Assembly (NCBI GenBank): GCA_934196725.1
Contig: CAKPWR010000035.1
Span: 1-28,737 of the forward strand
Length of the DNA: 28,737 nt
Origin: an uncultured Prevotella sp.
Lineage (GTDB): Bacteria > Bacteroidota > Bacteroidia > Bacteroidales > Bacteroidaceae
Direction of reading: 5' to 3'
The notes under the pieces were generated by a model. It was not told the origin of the DNA and searched no databases. It saw nothing but the letters and a program-made list of their open reading frames with translations. This document shows positions 1 through 7,313 of this stretch, piece by piece. Every line of letters starts with the position of its first letter. Position 1 is the first letter of the stretch. The position numbers and the translations under genes were made by a program.

Positions 1-224
1 TGTAGAAATCAAAAGAATCCTTTGTGGATAAGCTTTTCTGATGTGAAGCCAACATAATTGACTACGCAACATATGAAATAAAGACCCCTTTGTTATAAAA
101 ATGAGAGAAATGTTACGCAAATCTGGATTAAGATAATTAAGAAATACCAAACTCATATATTGTGACTTATTGACAGAAGATTAACGAAGTATTTAAAGAC
201 TCTTAGTTTAAAACAGAAGAAATC
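1..224. other. Intergenic region, no gene seen
   Basis: This is an AT-rich stretch ahead of the PARG-like gene. I see no open frame of useful size, no RNA gene and no clear TAnnTTTG promoter box close to the downstream start. A purine-rich stretch about 5-12 bases before position 225 could act as a weak ribosome binding site. Confidence 0.5.
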
Positions 225-1079
225 ATGATAAACGACAGAAGACAACTGGCTGACGTATATCAGCAAACTATAGATATTGTACTGGAGGGACATTACACCT
301 CTGAGAATGGGGAGGAAGTGAAACTGCTCGACAATACGAAGATGCTGAAGGGAAGCAGATTCTATACCAAGCCACTGGATGCTTCTAATGTACCTAGCCT
401 TGCAGATGGTTCCACCAAGATTATTGTGAAGAATGACGACAGCATCCATTGCGGTCATCAGTTGCAACAAGAAGGATACAATCCCGTGGTTCTCAACCTG
501 GCAAGCCGTCGCAACCCGGGCGGTGGCGTGAAGAACGGAAGCCGGGCACAGGAAGAGAGCCTCTTCCGCAGCACCAACCTCTTTCTCTCTATGTATCGTT
601 ATGCAGAATATGCCGAGGATTACGGATTGGAGAAAAGCAAGTTCCAATATCCAATGCCTGTGAGATTCGGAGGCATCTATGTGCCAGACGCTACCGTGTT
701 CAGGGCTGGAGCCAAGGATGACTTTGCCTTGCTCGATACTCCTTATTATATGTCGTTCGTGGCTGTTGCTGCCATCAATCATCCAGAACTGGATAAGGAT
801 GGGAACATCTGCGAAGAGGATGCCGCACTGACGAAAAACAAAATGAGGACGATGCTGCGTATCGGTCTGCTGAACGGACACGACAGCATCGTGCTCGGTG
901 CTTTCGGTTGCGGTGCCTTCCACAATCCTCCGAAACATATCGCAAGACTGTTTCACGAAGTCATCAACGAGAAGGAGTTCAAGAACAAGTACAAGCTCAT
1001 CGCCTTCGCCATTCTTGAAGACCATAACTCGCCAAGAGGTGGAAACCTGCAACCCTTCATCGAGGAATTCAAGTCATAA
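225..1079 (+). CDS. Bacterial PARG-like macrodomain protein (TIGR02452/DUF2263 family)
   Basis: The 284-residue protein resembles the bacterial poly(ADP-ribose) glycohydrolase-type macrodomain family. What is seen: the family signature GGG (residues 99-101), seven residues, then QEE (109-111), which in this family places two adjacent glutamates at the ADP-ribose glycosidic bond. A second macrodomain-like loop, LGAFGCGAFHNPP, lies at 224-236. The length fits compact bacterial enzymes of this class. No signal peptide or membrane segment is visible, so it is probably cytosolic. From family knowledge it would remove ADP-ribose from proteins or other targets. It appears monocistronic: the next gene is on the opposite strand and convergent. 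No ADP-ribosyltransferase partner is in the window, so its target is unknown. Confidence 0.8.
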   Translation: MINDRRQLADVYQQTIDIVLEGHYTSENGEEVKLLDNTKMLKGSRFYTKPLDASNVPSLADGSTKIIVKNDDSIHCGHQLQQEGYNPVVLNLASRRNPGGGVKNGSRAQEESLFRSTNLFLSMYRYAEYAEDYGLEKSKFQYPMPVRFGGIYVPDATVFRAGAKDDFALLDTPYYMSFVAVAAINHPELDKDGNICEEDAALTKNKMRTMLRIGLLNGHDSIVLGAFGCGAFHNPPKHIARLFHEVINEKEFKNKYKLIAFAILEDHNSPRGGNLQPFIEEFKS

Positions 1080-1091
1080 ACTCCCACAGAT

Positions 1092-1115
1092 TTGGCTTTC
1101 CCTTCGGCCGCCGAT
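1092..1115. repeat. Dispersed repeat, intergenic copy
   Basis: A 24-base stretch beginning TTGGCTTTCCCTTCGG lies just after the PARG-like gene. Its reverse complement occurs with 22 of 24 matches at 14435-14458, inside the DUF4837 lipoprotein gene. Around it are short direct repeats of the form CACAGATT. This looks like a Bacteroidota intergenic repeat; the second copy inside a gene is the notable part. Confidence 0.6.
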
Positions 1116-1150
1116 TTTCAATTCACAGATTCACACAGATGGGGGCTTGA

Positions 1151-1432
1151 TTAGCAGTAATCAATGCCTCGTTTCTCACACTCTCCTCGCAGGGCGGCGA
1201 GAAAGTAGCTGCGCTCGCTGCCCCAACCACGAACCTTGCGCTCGTGATCCACGGTCTGCTTCAAACGCTCATCGCTGTAAGCGGCAAAACGGGCTGCATA
1301 CTCTGAAATTCTTGACTCGGCATAACCTGCATCAACAGCTGATAACTTGGCATTTGCAGCCTTAATTGTCGAAGACTCGGCATTAACTGCCATTACACTC
1401 TCATTGTTCTTTAAATCTGAATTTGGATTCAT
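1151..1432 (-). CDS. Small protein of unknown function, 93 residues
   Basis: I do not recognise this family. The protein has an alanine-rich N-terminal half containing an imperfect internal repeat (the DNA motif ATGCCGAGTC occurs twice, giving NAES and YAES) and a charged C-terminal half with an RGWGSERSYF segment. It has no signal peptide or membrane segment. Support for a real gene is its promoter on the reverse strand: TTTG at 1583-1580, 20 bases, then TACTTTTG at 1559-1552, leaving a leader of about 115 bases. Transcription converges with the PARG-like gene. Codon use is not obviously foreign. Confidence 0.6.
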   Translation of the reverse strand: MNPNSDLKNNESVMAVNAESSTIKAANAKLSAVDAGYAESRISEYAARFAAYSDERLKQTVDHERKVRGWGSERSYFLAALRGECEKRGIDYC

Positions 1433-1551
1433 AAAGATAATTATTTTAAGTTGTTAAACACTTACACATTCTTTTACCACCGTGGTTATCTCTATGCGAA
1501 ACTCGGTTGGTGTGCCGCAACTGGGCAACTCTTAATGCTTGATTTCGGGTG

Positions 1552-1583
1552 CAAAAGTACATCATTATTCTGAAACCACCAAA
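1552..1583 (-). promoter_or_regulatory. Promoter of the 93-residue protein gene
   Basis: On the reverse strand a -33 element TTTG (1583-1580), a 20-base spacer and a -7 element TACTTTTG (1559-1552) match the Bacteroidota primary sigma factor consensus. The predicted leader to position 1432 is about 115 bases and includes a short inverted repeat ACCAC/GTGGT near 1477-1487. Confidence 0.65.
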
Positions 1584-1709
1584 TATTTTCGGGATTATTT
1601 TTCTTGTTTTTTTCCTTCTTCTAAAGAAGAAGTTTTTTCGGGGTAGCAGATAGCAAGGAAATACCCAACGTGATTGGAAGAGATATACTCGACTTAATTG
1701 AAGGAGATA

Positions 1710-1798
1710 CCCTTAAATGGTTAAACTTTCCTATATTTGCATTATAATAGTATAATAATAAAATTATAATTATCTTTGCACCATGATTATCAGAAAGA
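1710..1798 (+). repeat. Promoter-region direct repeat, copy 1
   Basis: Positions 1710-1798 are nearly identical to 3352-3442, differing by a few substitutions and a short insertion in an AT-rich run. Both copies carry two TAnnTTTG-like boxes; here they are TATATTTG (1732-1739) and TATCTTTG (1771-1778). The two copies flank the first ATPase gene. Here the repeat leads straight into the truncated yjbQ start; in copy 2 it leads into the second ATPase gene. Confidence 0.85.
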
Positions 1799-1832
1799 TA
1801 CAGACTATTGAAATATAAAAACAAAGAATGAT

Positions 1833-1892
1833 ATGATACAGCAAGTAGAATTTTCATTGCGCCCGCTTCCTCGCGGCTTTCACCTCGAATGA
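1833..1892 (+). pseudogene. Truncated 5' fragment of yjbQ
   Basis: Positions 1831-1887 are identical over 57 bases to 4671-4727, which covers the start codon and first 18 codons of the intact yjbQ. After base 1887 similarity ends, and the frame stops at TGA (1890-1892) after one further codon. The leader before the ATG also resembles the yjbQ leader. It sits behind a promoter-repeat copy, so a 19-residue peptide could in principle be made, but the simplest reading is a remnant of a former promoter-yjbQ arrangement left by rearrangement. Confidence 0.85.
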
Positions 1893-1925
1893 CACTACAC
1901 GCCATGAAATAGCTTTATTAATAGA

Positions 1926-2016
1926 TTTTATTCGGTATCAGCGAAAAGTAATAAAACATTTTATTCGTTGCTACCGAATAAAAAATACCGTTTTTATTTT
2001 GTAGTATCGAATAAAA
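1926..2016. promoter_or_regulatory. Operator-like inverted repeat array before ATPase gene 1
   Basis: TTTTATTCGGTA at 1926-1937 is perfectly inverted as TACCGAATAAAA at 1972-1983. A related TATCGAATAAAA lies at 2005-2016 and a half-copy TTTTATTCG at 1959-1967. The last full copy falls in the spacer between the -33 and -7 elements of the promoter at 1997-2028. That layout suits a repressor site. The binding protein is unknown. Confidence 0.6.
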
Positions 2017-2028
2017 TTTGTACTTTTG
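1997..2028 (+). promoter_or_regulatory. Promoter of ATPase gene 1
   Basis: TTTTG at 1997-2001, a 19-base spacer and TACTTTTG at 2021-2028 match the Bacteroidota promoter pattern. Because the -7 box lies at 2021-2028, translation cannot start at the upstream ATG at 1968; the ATG at 2046 is the likely start, with a very short leader. Confidence 0.75.
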
Positions 2029-2045
2029 CCGCAAAAAGCAAGTAT

Positions 2046-3299
2046 ATGGAAAAGGAATTATTTCGAGCGATAATAGCTGAGAACCAGGAATATATAGGTC
2101 GTATTCCTTTGGTACAGCGTCCTCTAGACCTAGAGGAGTATGGCAATTATGTGTTTGTTGGAGTAAGGCAAGCAGGAAAATCCTATTTGCTATACCAGAG
2201 AATTCAGCAATTGCTGGCAAATGGAGTTGAGATAGAAAATATAGTATATGTCAACTTTGACGATGAACGCTTGCAAGGAATGTCGGTAACAGACTTTGAC
2301 CTTATATTGCAAGCTTATCATAGCATGTATGACAGTCAGCCCATCTTCTTCTTTGATGAGATACAGAATGTGGAAGGGTGGGCAAACTTTGCACGCCGCC
2401 TAGCCAACCAAAAATATCATATCTATATCACTGGCAGCAATGCCAAAATGCTGAGTCGAGACATAGAGACTGTATTGGGAGGAAGATATCTGGATATCAG
2501 CGTATTTCCATATAGCTTTACTGAATATCTGAAAGCTGTTGGAGTGTTGCTTTCTAAGAATTGGCAATATGGACGAAAAGCAAATGAACTGCAGCGCCAT
2601 TTCCGAACCTATTTCGACTGGGGTGGGTTCCCTGAGCTTGTGCATTTTCAAGAAAAGAGAGTATGGTTAAACAGCTTGTATAATCGTATTTTCTTTAATG
2701 ACCTGGTGGTTCGTCACAAGGTAAAGAACGAGGATGCCTTACGCCTTTGTGTAAGAAGATTGGCAGAAAGCGTGAAACAGCCATGCTCCTTGAACCGTTT
2801 GAGTAATCTGATAAAAGCAACCGGTACTTCATGTAGCCCATCAACAGTAATGGAGTATGTTCGCTATCTGCAGGAATCATGCTTATTGATTTCTATCGAT
2901 AATTATGTTTCCAAGTTCGTGGAGAAAGAAACAATCAAAAAACATTATTTTGTAGATAATGGGCTGCTGCATCTTTTCATCAGCAATCCGAATACCTCTT
3001 TGCTGGAGAATCTTTGCGCAATTACATTGTATAAGAAATACGGCAAGGGCTTATACTATTACAATAAAAACATAGAGGTGGATTTCTATGTGCCTGATGA
3101 GGGACTGGCTGTGCAGGCGAGCTATCAGATGAGCGACGGAGAAACCATAGAGCGTGAAGTGAAAGCATTAGTAGCCTTGCATGGTTTGTATCCTCTGAAG
3201 CGAGCCATGATATTCACCTACGAGGATGAAGGGGAGATTGTGCGTGATGGACTCAAGATAGAAATAAGACCAGCATGGAAATGGGTGTTGGAAGGTTAG
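2046..3299 (+). CDS. AAA_14/DUF4143-type ATP-binding protein
   Basis: The 417-residue protein matches the widespread AAA_14 plus DUF4143 family, whose cellular role is not established. Walker A is GVRQAGKS (residues 39-46) and Walker B is FFFDEIQ (101-107), followed by the family's ITGSNAK segment. The C-terminal half holds a winged-helix-like region and a nuclease-like DUF4143 fold with the motif EVDFYV. I chose the start at 2046 because the promoter -7 box at 2021-2028 excludes the in-frame ATG at 1968. The gene has its own promoter with a repeated inverted motif across it, suggesting tight control. It lies between two copies of a promoter-region repeat, so it may be a late insertion in this locus. 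Confidence 0.85.
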   Translation: MEKELFRAIIAENQEYIGRIPLVQRPLDLEEYGNYVFVGVRQAGKSYLLYQRIQQLLANGVEIENIVYVNFDDERLQGMSVTDFDLILQAYHSMYDSQPIFFFDEIQNVEGWANFARRLANQKYHIYITGSNAKMLSRDIETVLGGRYLDISVFPYSFTEYLKAVGVLLSKNWQYGRKANELQRHFRTYFDWGGFPELVHFQEKRVWLNSLYNRIFFNDLVVRHKVKNEDALRLCVRRLAESVKQPCSLNRLSNLIKATGTSCSPSTVMEYVRYLQESCLLISIDNYVSKFVEKETIKKHYFVDNGLLHLFISNPNTSLLENLCAITLYKKYGKGLYYYNKNIEVDFYVPDEGLAVQASYQMSDGETIEREVKALVALHGLYPLKRAMIFTYEDEGEIVRDGLKIEIRPAWKWVLEG

Positions 3300-3314
3300 T
3301 AGAAAAAACGACAA

Positions 3315-3353
3315 GGGTCTATATGCCACGATGAAAAGGTGGTGTATAGACCC
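3315..3353 (+). terminator. Hairpin after ATPase gene 1
   Basis: GGGTCTATATGCCAC (3315-3329) pairs with GTGGTGTATAGACCC (3339-3353) with two weak positions and a 9-base loop. It lies 15 bases after the stop codon. There is no long T run behind it, so its termination strength is uncertain. Its 3' side touches the start of promoter-repeat copy 2. Confidence 0.5.
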
Positions 3354-3442
3354 CTTAAATGGTTAAACTTTCCTATATTTGCATTATAATAATATTATAA
3401 TAATAAAATTATAATTACCTTTGCACTATGATTATCAGAAAG
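3352..3442 (+). repeat. Promoter-region direct repeat, copy 2
   Basis: This is the second copy of the segment at 1710-1798. It contains TATATTTG (3374-3381) and TACCTTTG (3416-3423). It probably drives the second ATPase gene and yjbQ, with a leader of about 55 bases. Recombination with copy 1 would delete ATPase gene 1 and the yjbQ fragment. Confidence 0.85.
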
Positions 3443-3482
3443 ATATAAGACTATTCAAAGACAATAAAGAAGACAATATACA

Positions 3483-4622
3483 ATGATTGAGAATCCGTTT
3501 ATTCTGCGAGGATACATATCCGACGCTTACTTCTGTGACAGAGAAAAGGAAACCATCGACTTGATAAGAGAAATCAAGAATGGCAATAATATCACCCTGA
3601 TTGCACCTAGAAGAATCGGCAAGACAGGGTTGGTGCAACACGTCTATGCCCAAGAAGAAATCAAGGATAAATACTATACCTTTCTTGTAGATATTTATGC
3701 CACGAAAAACCTAGCTGACTTCATTCAGGAACTAGGCAGAAGTATTCTGCAAAGTCTTAAACCTAAAGGCACCAAAGTAGTGGAACATTTTCTTAACTGC
3801 CTCCACTCACTCCGTTCATCCATCAGCTTCGATATGAACGGCGTGCCTTCGTGGGGAGTAGATTTGGGAGAAATCACCAGTCCAACCACAACGCTCGATG
3901 AAATTTTCCATTATCTGGAGAGTGCTGATAAGCCTTGCATCGTGGCTATTGATGAATTCCAAACCATCAGCAGCTATAGAGAAGCGAATGTGGAAGCCAT
4001 ACTGCGCACCTACATCCAGCACTGCCATAATGCCAGTTTCATCTTTGCCGGATCCCAACGCAACATGATGTCGGAAATGTTCTTGAGTCATGCCCGTCCT
4101 TTCTATCTGAGCACCTCTATCAAAACGCTGAAAGCTATTGATAGAGAGGTGTATGCAGACTTCGCCACTCGACTTTTCGAGGAAAGACAGAAGTTTATCA
4201 AACGAGAAACCATTTATCAGATATACGACCGTTTTGATGGCATCACCTGGTATCTGCAAAGAATGCTCAATAAGATTTTCTCGCTCACAGAAAAGGCTGA
4301 TGACAAGATGATGGAACTGGCTGATGATAAGATGATGGAACTGGCGCTCAACTCGATTATAGACGAGAGTGCTTTTGCATACGAAGCACTTCTCTTTCAG
4401 TTGCCAGCTAAGCAAAAGGAACTTCTCATTGCCATCTGCAACGCTGGCAAGGCTCAAAACATCATGTCATCGGCATTCATAAAGAAACACAATCTTCCTT
4501 CCGCCAGTTTTGTACAAGGTGGTATCAAGGGATTATTGGAGAAAGATTTTGTTACAGAGACGGATGGAACTTACGAACTGTACGATAAGTTCTTCGGTGA
4601 ATGGCTGAAAAAGGAATTATAA
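3483..4622 (+). CDS. Archaeal-type ATPase domain protein (ATPase_2 family)
   Basis: The 379-residue protein is a STAND-like P-loop ATPase of the archaeal ATPase (PF01637-like) group. Walker A is APRRIGKT (residues 41-48) and Walker B is CIVAIDE (152-158), with a sensor-like FAGSQRN further on. The C-terminal part looks like a winged helix (segment SASFVQGGIKGLLEKDFV and following). It is unrelated in detail to ATPase gene 1. A tandem 24-base duplication (4295-4342) gives LADDKMME twice and keeps the frame. It is followed after 50 bases by yjbQ, and the spacing of repeats suggests it was inserted between a promoter and yjbQ. The function of such ATPases in Bacteroidota is not known. Confidence 0.8.
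   Translation: MIENPFILRGYISDAYFCDREKETIDLIREIKNGNNITLIAPRRIGKTGLVQHVYAQEEIKDKYYTFLVDIYATKNLADFIQELGRSILQSLKPKGTKVVEHFLNCLHSLRSSISFDMNGVPSWGVDLGEITSPTTTLDEIFHYLESADKPCIVAIDEFQTISSYREANVEAILRTYIQHCHNASFIFAGSQRNMMSEMFLSHARPFYLSTSIKTLKAIDREVYADFATRLFEERQKFIKRETIYQIYDRFDGITWYLQRMLNKIFSLTEKADDKMMELADDKMMELALNSIIDESAFAYEALLFQLPAKQKELLIAICNAGKAQNIMSSAFIKKHNLPSASFVQGGIKGLLEKDFVTETDGTYELYDKFFGEWLKKEL
4295..4342 (+). repeat. In-frame 24-base tandem duplication
   Basis: Two adjacent 24-base units (4295-4318 and 4319-4342) differ at one base. They add eight residues (unit ADDKMMEL) in a loop of the second ATPase protein. Confidence 0.9.
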
Positions 4623-4672
4623 AGTATAAAGATAGAAGTATAAAGTATAAGAATATAAACAAAAAGAAGAAT

Positions 4673-5086
4673 ATGATACAGCAAGTAGAATTTTCATTGC
4701 GCCCGCTTCCTCGCGGCTTTCACCTCGTAACCAACGAGGTGATGAGGAACTTGCCGGCGCTGCCTAAGACGGGGATTCTGAATCTCTTCGTAAGACATAC
4801 CAGTTGCGGATTGTCGCTGAACGAGAACTTCGACCCGGATGTGAGACATGATTTGAAGGGTATCTTCGAAAGACTGGTTCCAGATGGCGACCCAAGATAC
4901 CTGCACCAGGATGAAGGACCTACGGATATGTCGGCACATGCCAAATCAAGCATGGTGGGTGTATCGCTCACCATTCCTATTACCAACGGCAGATTGAACC
5001 TTGGTACCTGGCAGGGGATTTATCTCTGCGAATTCAGAGAAGGAGGCGGAAGCCGACACCTCATCGCAACGATTATCGGGGAATAA
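4673..5086 (+). CDS. yjbQ: YjbQ/UPF0047 family protein (secondary thiamine-phosphate synthase type)
   Basis: The 137-residue protein carries the signatures of the YjbQ family: HTSCGLSLNEN near residues 41-51, a YLHQDEGPTDM segment with conserved acidic and histidine residues, an HAKSS segment, and LGTWQGIYLCEFR near the C terminus. Members form small beta-fold oligomers and show weak thiamine phosphate synthase activity in vitro; their main role is unclear. I chose the ATG at 4673 because the upstream in-frame start lies inside the preceding ATPase gene and because the duplicated fragment at 1833 has the same start. Its first 18 codons are duplicated at 1833. It is probably transcribed with the second ATPase gene. 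Confidence 0.9.
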   Translation: MIQQVEFSLRPLPRGFHLVTNEVMRNLPALPKTGILNLFVRHTSCGLSLNENFDPDVRHDLKGIFERLVPDGDPRYLHQDEGPTDMSAHAKSSMVGVSLTIPITNGRLNLGTWQGIYLCEFREGGGSRHLIATIIGE

Positions 5087-5101
5087 AATGAAAAAAAATA
5101 G

Positions 5102-5223
5102 CGCCCTGCAAGAGCAAAAGCATCCCATATACAAAGCTTTTGCCCTTACAGGGCGACATTGGCAACAACTTACTATAACCCAGGGTGTTGCCCTGGGCTA
5201 GGAGCTTCTGCCCTTTCAGGGCG
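5102..5223. repeat. Palindromic REP-like repeat cluster
   Basis: Between convergent genes, 5102-5121 is an imperfect inverted copy of 5136-5155, which reads GCTTTTGCCCTTACAGGGCG. A near-copy, GCTTCTGCCCTTTCAGGGCG, is at 5204-5223, and between them CCCAGGG/CCCTGGG forms a hairpin at 5179-5197. This resembles GC-rich extragenic palindromes seen in Bacteroidota genomes. It may form hairpins that end transcription from both sides. Confidence 0.75.
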
Positions 5224-5274
5224 TGTGGGTAAAACTAGTTGTATCTTTTATACCAAAAAGAACCAAAGACTCCT

Positions 5275-6030
5275 CTATTTCCTGGATGAATCGGAGGCGT
5301 CTTTATCTATTTCACGGAAAAGGCCGAAGTATCTATTGCATACCCAGACGATGCCTACTACCATAGCTATGACGAGGATTCCCCTTAAAAAACTACCTAA
5401 CATACTTGGCATACAATCCCAAATAGGCAGGAGACGCATCGCAAATCCTAAAACTATCGTCAATACCAATACACCGATGGTCAGGAGTTTTTCGTTTTTG
5501 ATAGCTGGCTTTGGATCCTCAACTTCTACCAGGTTTCTCAACTGGTATATCTTATAGATAAAGAATACACAGTTCAGACATAAAAGCACACAACAAGCTA
5601 CCATTCCTCCAAAAAACAAATCCTCGCTATCTATCAAATCAAAACAGCTTAACCATAACCAGAAGAGGGCTGACCATAAAGCTGCATAGCGACCCGACTG
5701 AGATAGATAATATACCTGTCGGGCATTGACAATCTTGACGAAAGGAAAGTCATTGGGCTTTGGATGATAGCTGTGAAGCAAACAAGCGATAGGGAAAGCA
5801 GTACCCATTCCAGCCAACAGAAGAAGATAAGGCCAATCATCAGATGTGGAATGAATGAAGTTTCTGATGGTAAGCAACCACATGGAAAGAACCAGGATTC
5901 CTACAATAAATTCAAAGACCCTGGCACTTGTTGAACGATAGATCTTGACTTGCGCAAAGATGCCAGCTGGCTCTTCCTTATCGTCATTCTTGAATAAATC
6001 AAGCACAAAATTAAATATTTTATTCTTCAT
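5275..6030 (-). CDS. Multi-pass membrane protein of unknown function
   Basis: I do not recognise a named family. The 251-residue protein has about six hydrophobic segments, arranged as two near residues 40-85, two near 118-160 and two near 185-230, with short charged ends. The start at 6030 overlaps the stop of the ribbon-helix-helix gene by 11 bases, so it is translationally coupled and is the third gene of the SPFH operon. The N-terminal 30 residues are charged and probably cytosolic. A role with the SPFH protein in membrane organisation is inferred from operon position only. Confidence 0.7.
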   Translation of the reverse strand: MKNKIFNFVLDLFKNDDKEEPAGIFAQVKIYRSTSARVFEFIVGILVLSMWLLTIRNFIHSTSDDWPYLLLLAGMGTAFPIACLLHSYHPKPNDFPFVKIVNARQVYYLSQSGRYAALWSALFWLWLSCFDLIDSEDLFFGGMVACCVLLCLNCVFFIYKIYQLRNLVEVEDPKPAIKNEKLLTIGVLVLTIVLGFAMRLLPIWDCMPSMLGSFLRGILVIAMVVGIVWVCNRYFGLFREIDKDASDSSRK

Positions 6031-6262
6031 TTTTCTTCTTCTCTTCTATTTGATTTGATTCATCTTCCTCCTTTGATTTCTTTGATGCAGCCTTCTTTTT
6101 TTTAGGCAGTCTGCCAGCCTTGCGCAGCGCTTCGGCGATGATCCATTGCAGCTGGCCGTTGGTTGAGCGGAATTCATCTTCCGCCCACGCTTCAATGGCA
6201 CCCATCGTTTCCGAATCAATGCGTAATATAAAACTTTTTGTATTTGTTTCCTTTTTTGCCAT
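6020..6262 (-). CDS. Arc-type ribbon-helix-helix DNA-binding protein
   Basis: The 80-residue protein has an Arc/MetJ-like ribbon-helix-helix domain at residues 10-50: a beta strand SFILRID followed by two helices (ETMGAIEAWAEDEF and TNGQLQWIIAEALRKAG). The tail from residue 53 is almost only lysine, glutamate and serine. Such proteins bind short palindromic operators as dimers of dimers. The gene starts 6 bases after the SPFH gene stop and overlaps the next gene. The GATATC sites over the operon promoter (7268-7313) are a natural candidate operator, which is inference. Confidence 0.8.
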   Translation of the reverse strand: MAKKETNTKSFILRIDSETMGAIEAWAEDEFRSTNGQLQWIIAEALRKAGRLPKKKKAASKKSKEEDESNQIEEKKKNEE

Positions 6263-6268
6263 ACTTTT

Positions 6269-7237
6269 TTAATGATTCAATGTTCCCGTATTTACTACAG
6301 GCTGGGCGGTATCATCGCCACAAAGCACTACGAGGAGATTGCTGACCATGGCTGCCTTCTTGTCGTCATCAAGCTCTACCACATCTTCATCGCTCAACTT
6401 CTGCAATGCCATTTTCACCATCGACACGGCTCCCTCTACAATCTTCTCTCTGGCAGAAATGATGGCTGAAGCCTGCTGGCGACGAAGCATCACGGCGGCT
6501 ATCTCCGGCGCATAAGCCAGATAGTTGATGCGGGCCTCTACCACCTCGATACCTGCCATTGCCAATCGCTCATCGATGCGAGTCTCCAACTCCTTGTTGA
6601 TTTCATCACTTCCATCTCTAAGCGTAATCTGATTCTCCTTTCCACCCTCGTCATCATCGTAGGCATACTGTCCGGCTACCTGTCGGAGAGCAGCATCTGC
6701 CTGAATCTGAACAAAGCGGCCCAGCATATTCATGATCTGTGCAGCAGATGCACCAATGCCTGCCTGACCTGCAGAACCCTCTGCCATCGTCTGGGTATCA
6801 ATCTCGAAGATAGCCTTGTAGGTATCCTTCAACTTCCATACCAGAACCATACCAATCATGATAGGATTACCCGTCTTGTCATTCACCTTGATAGGTTCGG
6901 CATCGAGGTTGCGGACACGAAGTGAAAGCTTCTTCTGACTGATAAACGGATTCAGCCAATAGTAACCCGGCTCTGTAAAAGTGCCACGATACTTACCGAA
7001 GAAAAGCAATACGCGAGCCTGACCAGGCTCCACCAGGATGAAACCGCAAACGCAGATGATGCTCAGGATGAGAAGCAGTACGCCGCAAACGCCACAGACA
7101 TTTGCCACCCAGCTCTCTTCCGAAATGCAGGCAAATATAAACAAACCAACTCCAGTCAGGAAGCCGATGATGTTTAACACTAACATCAGGATGCCATTCA
7201 AGGTCTTACCCTGATACGTAAATTCCTTATTTTCCAT
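6269..7237 (-). CDS. SPFH/Band 7 domain membrane protein
   Basis: The 322-residue protein has two membrane segments near residues 15-65, then an SPFH (stomatin/prohibitin/flotillin) domain starting at VEPGQARVLLFFGKYRGT and running to about residue 250, then a helical tail. The segment GIEVVEARINYLAYAPEIAAVMLRRQQA is typical of the end of SPFH domains. The family assembles membrane-bound rings or microdomains. It is the first gene of a three-gene operon with a ribbon-helix-helix protein and a multi-pass membrane protein. The promoter at 7287-7316 has GATATC repeats around it. Confidence 0.85.
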   Translation of the reverse strand: MENKEFTYQGKTLNGILMLVLNIIGFLTGVGLFIFACISEESWVANVCGVCGVLLLILSIICVCGFILVEPGQARVLLFFGKYRGTFTEPGYYWLNPFISQKKLSLRVRNLDAEPIKVNDKTGNPIMIGMVLVWKLKDTYKAIFEIDTQTMAEGSAGQAGIGASAAQIMNMLGRFVQIQADAALRQVAGQYAYDDDEGGKENQITLRDGSDEINKELETRIDERLAMAGIEVVEARINYLAYAPEIAAVMLRRQQASAIISAREKIVEGAVSMVKMALQKLSDEDVVELDDDKKAAMVSNLLVVLCGDDTAQPVVNTGTLNH

Positions 7238-7267
7238 AATTTAACTCATTTATCACGTTATTAATAT

Positions 7268-7313
7268 TGATATCATTTTGATATCGCAAATATACGATAT
7301 AAAAATGATATCA
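7268..7313. promoter_or_regulatory. GATATC operator-like sites over SPFH operon promoter
   Basis: TGATATCA occurs at 7268-7275 and 7306-7313, TGATATCG at 7279-7286, and a degenerate CGATATAA at 7295-7302. They lie on both sides of the -7 box and inside the spacer. Short palindromes in series are typical of ribbon-helix-helix repressors, and the operon encodes one. Confidence 0.65.

Larger units (their letters stand above)
1433..2045. other. Gene-poor region holding repeat copies, a yjbQ fragment and promoters
   Basis: No intact gene lies here. The stretch contains the reverse-strand promoter at 1552-1583, a hairpin at 1615-1632 followed by six T (terminator-like on the forward strand, but with no obvious gene to serve), the first copy of a promoter-region repeat (1710-1798), a truncated yjbQ 5' end (1833-1892), and the operator-like array and promoter of the first ATPase gene (1926-2028). 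Confidence 0.7.

Noticed and set aside
153..1052. Long reverse-strand open frame opposite the PARG-like gene
   Set aside because: It is a shadow of a well-supported gene; the product shows no recognisable family or start signals.
1615..1638. Perfect hairpin followed by six T as a gene terminator
   Set aside because: No forward gene ends nearby, and the flanking gene is on the other strand, so I do not list it as a real terminator.
1968..2045. Upstream ATG extending ATPase gene 1 by 26 codons
   Set aside because: The extension covers the promoter (-7 box at 2021-2028) and an operator-like repeat, so it is not translated.
3816..4457. 213-residue reverse-strand open frame opposite ATPase gene 2
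   Set aside because: The forward frame has clear Walker motifs; the reverse product is a mirror frame with no family features.
5102..5223. Possible CRISPR array
   Set aside because: The arms are palindromic and irregularly spaced, with no equal spacers and no cas genes.
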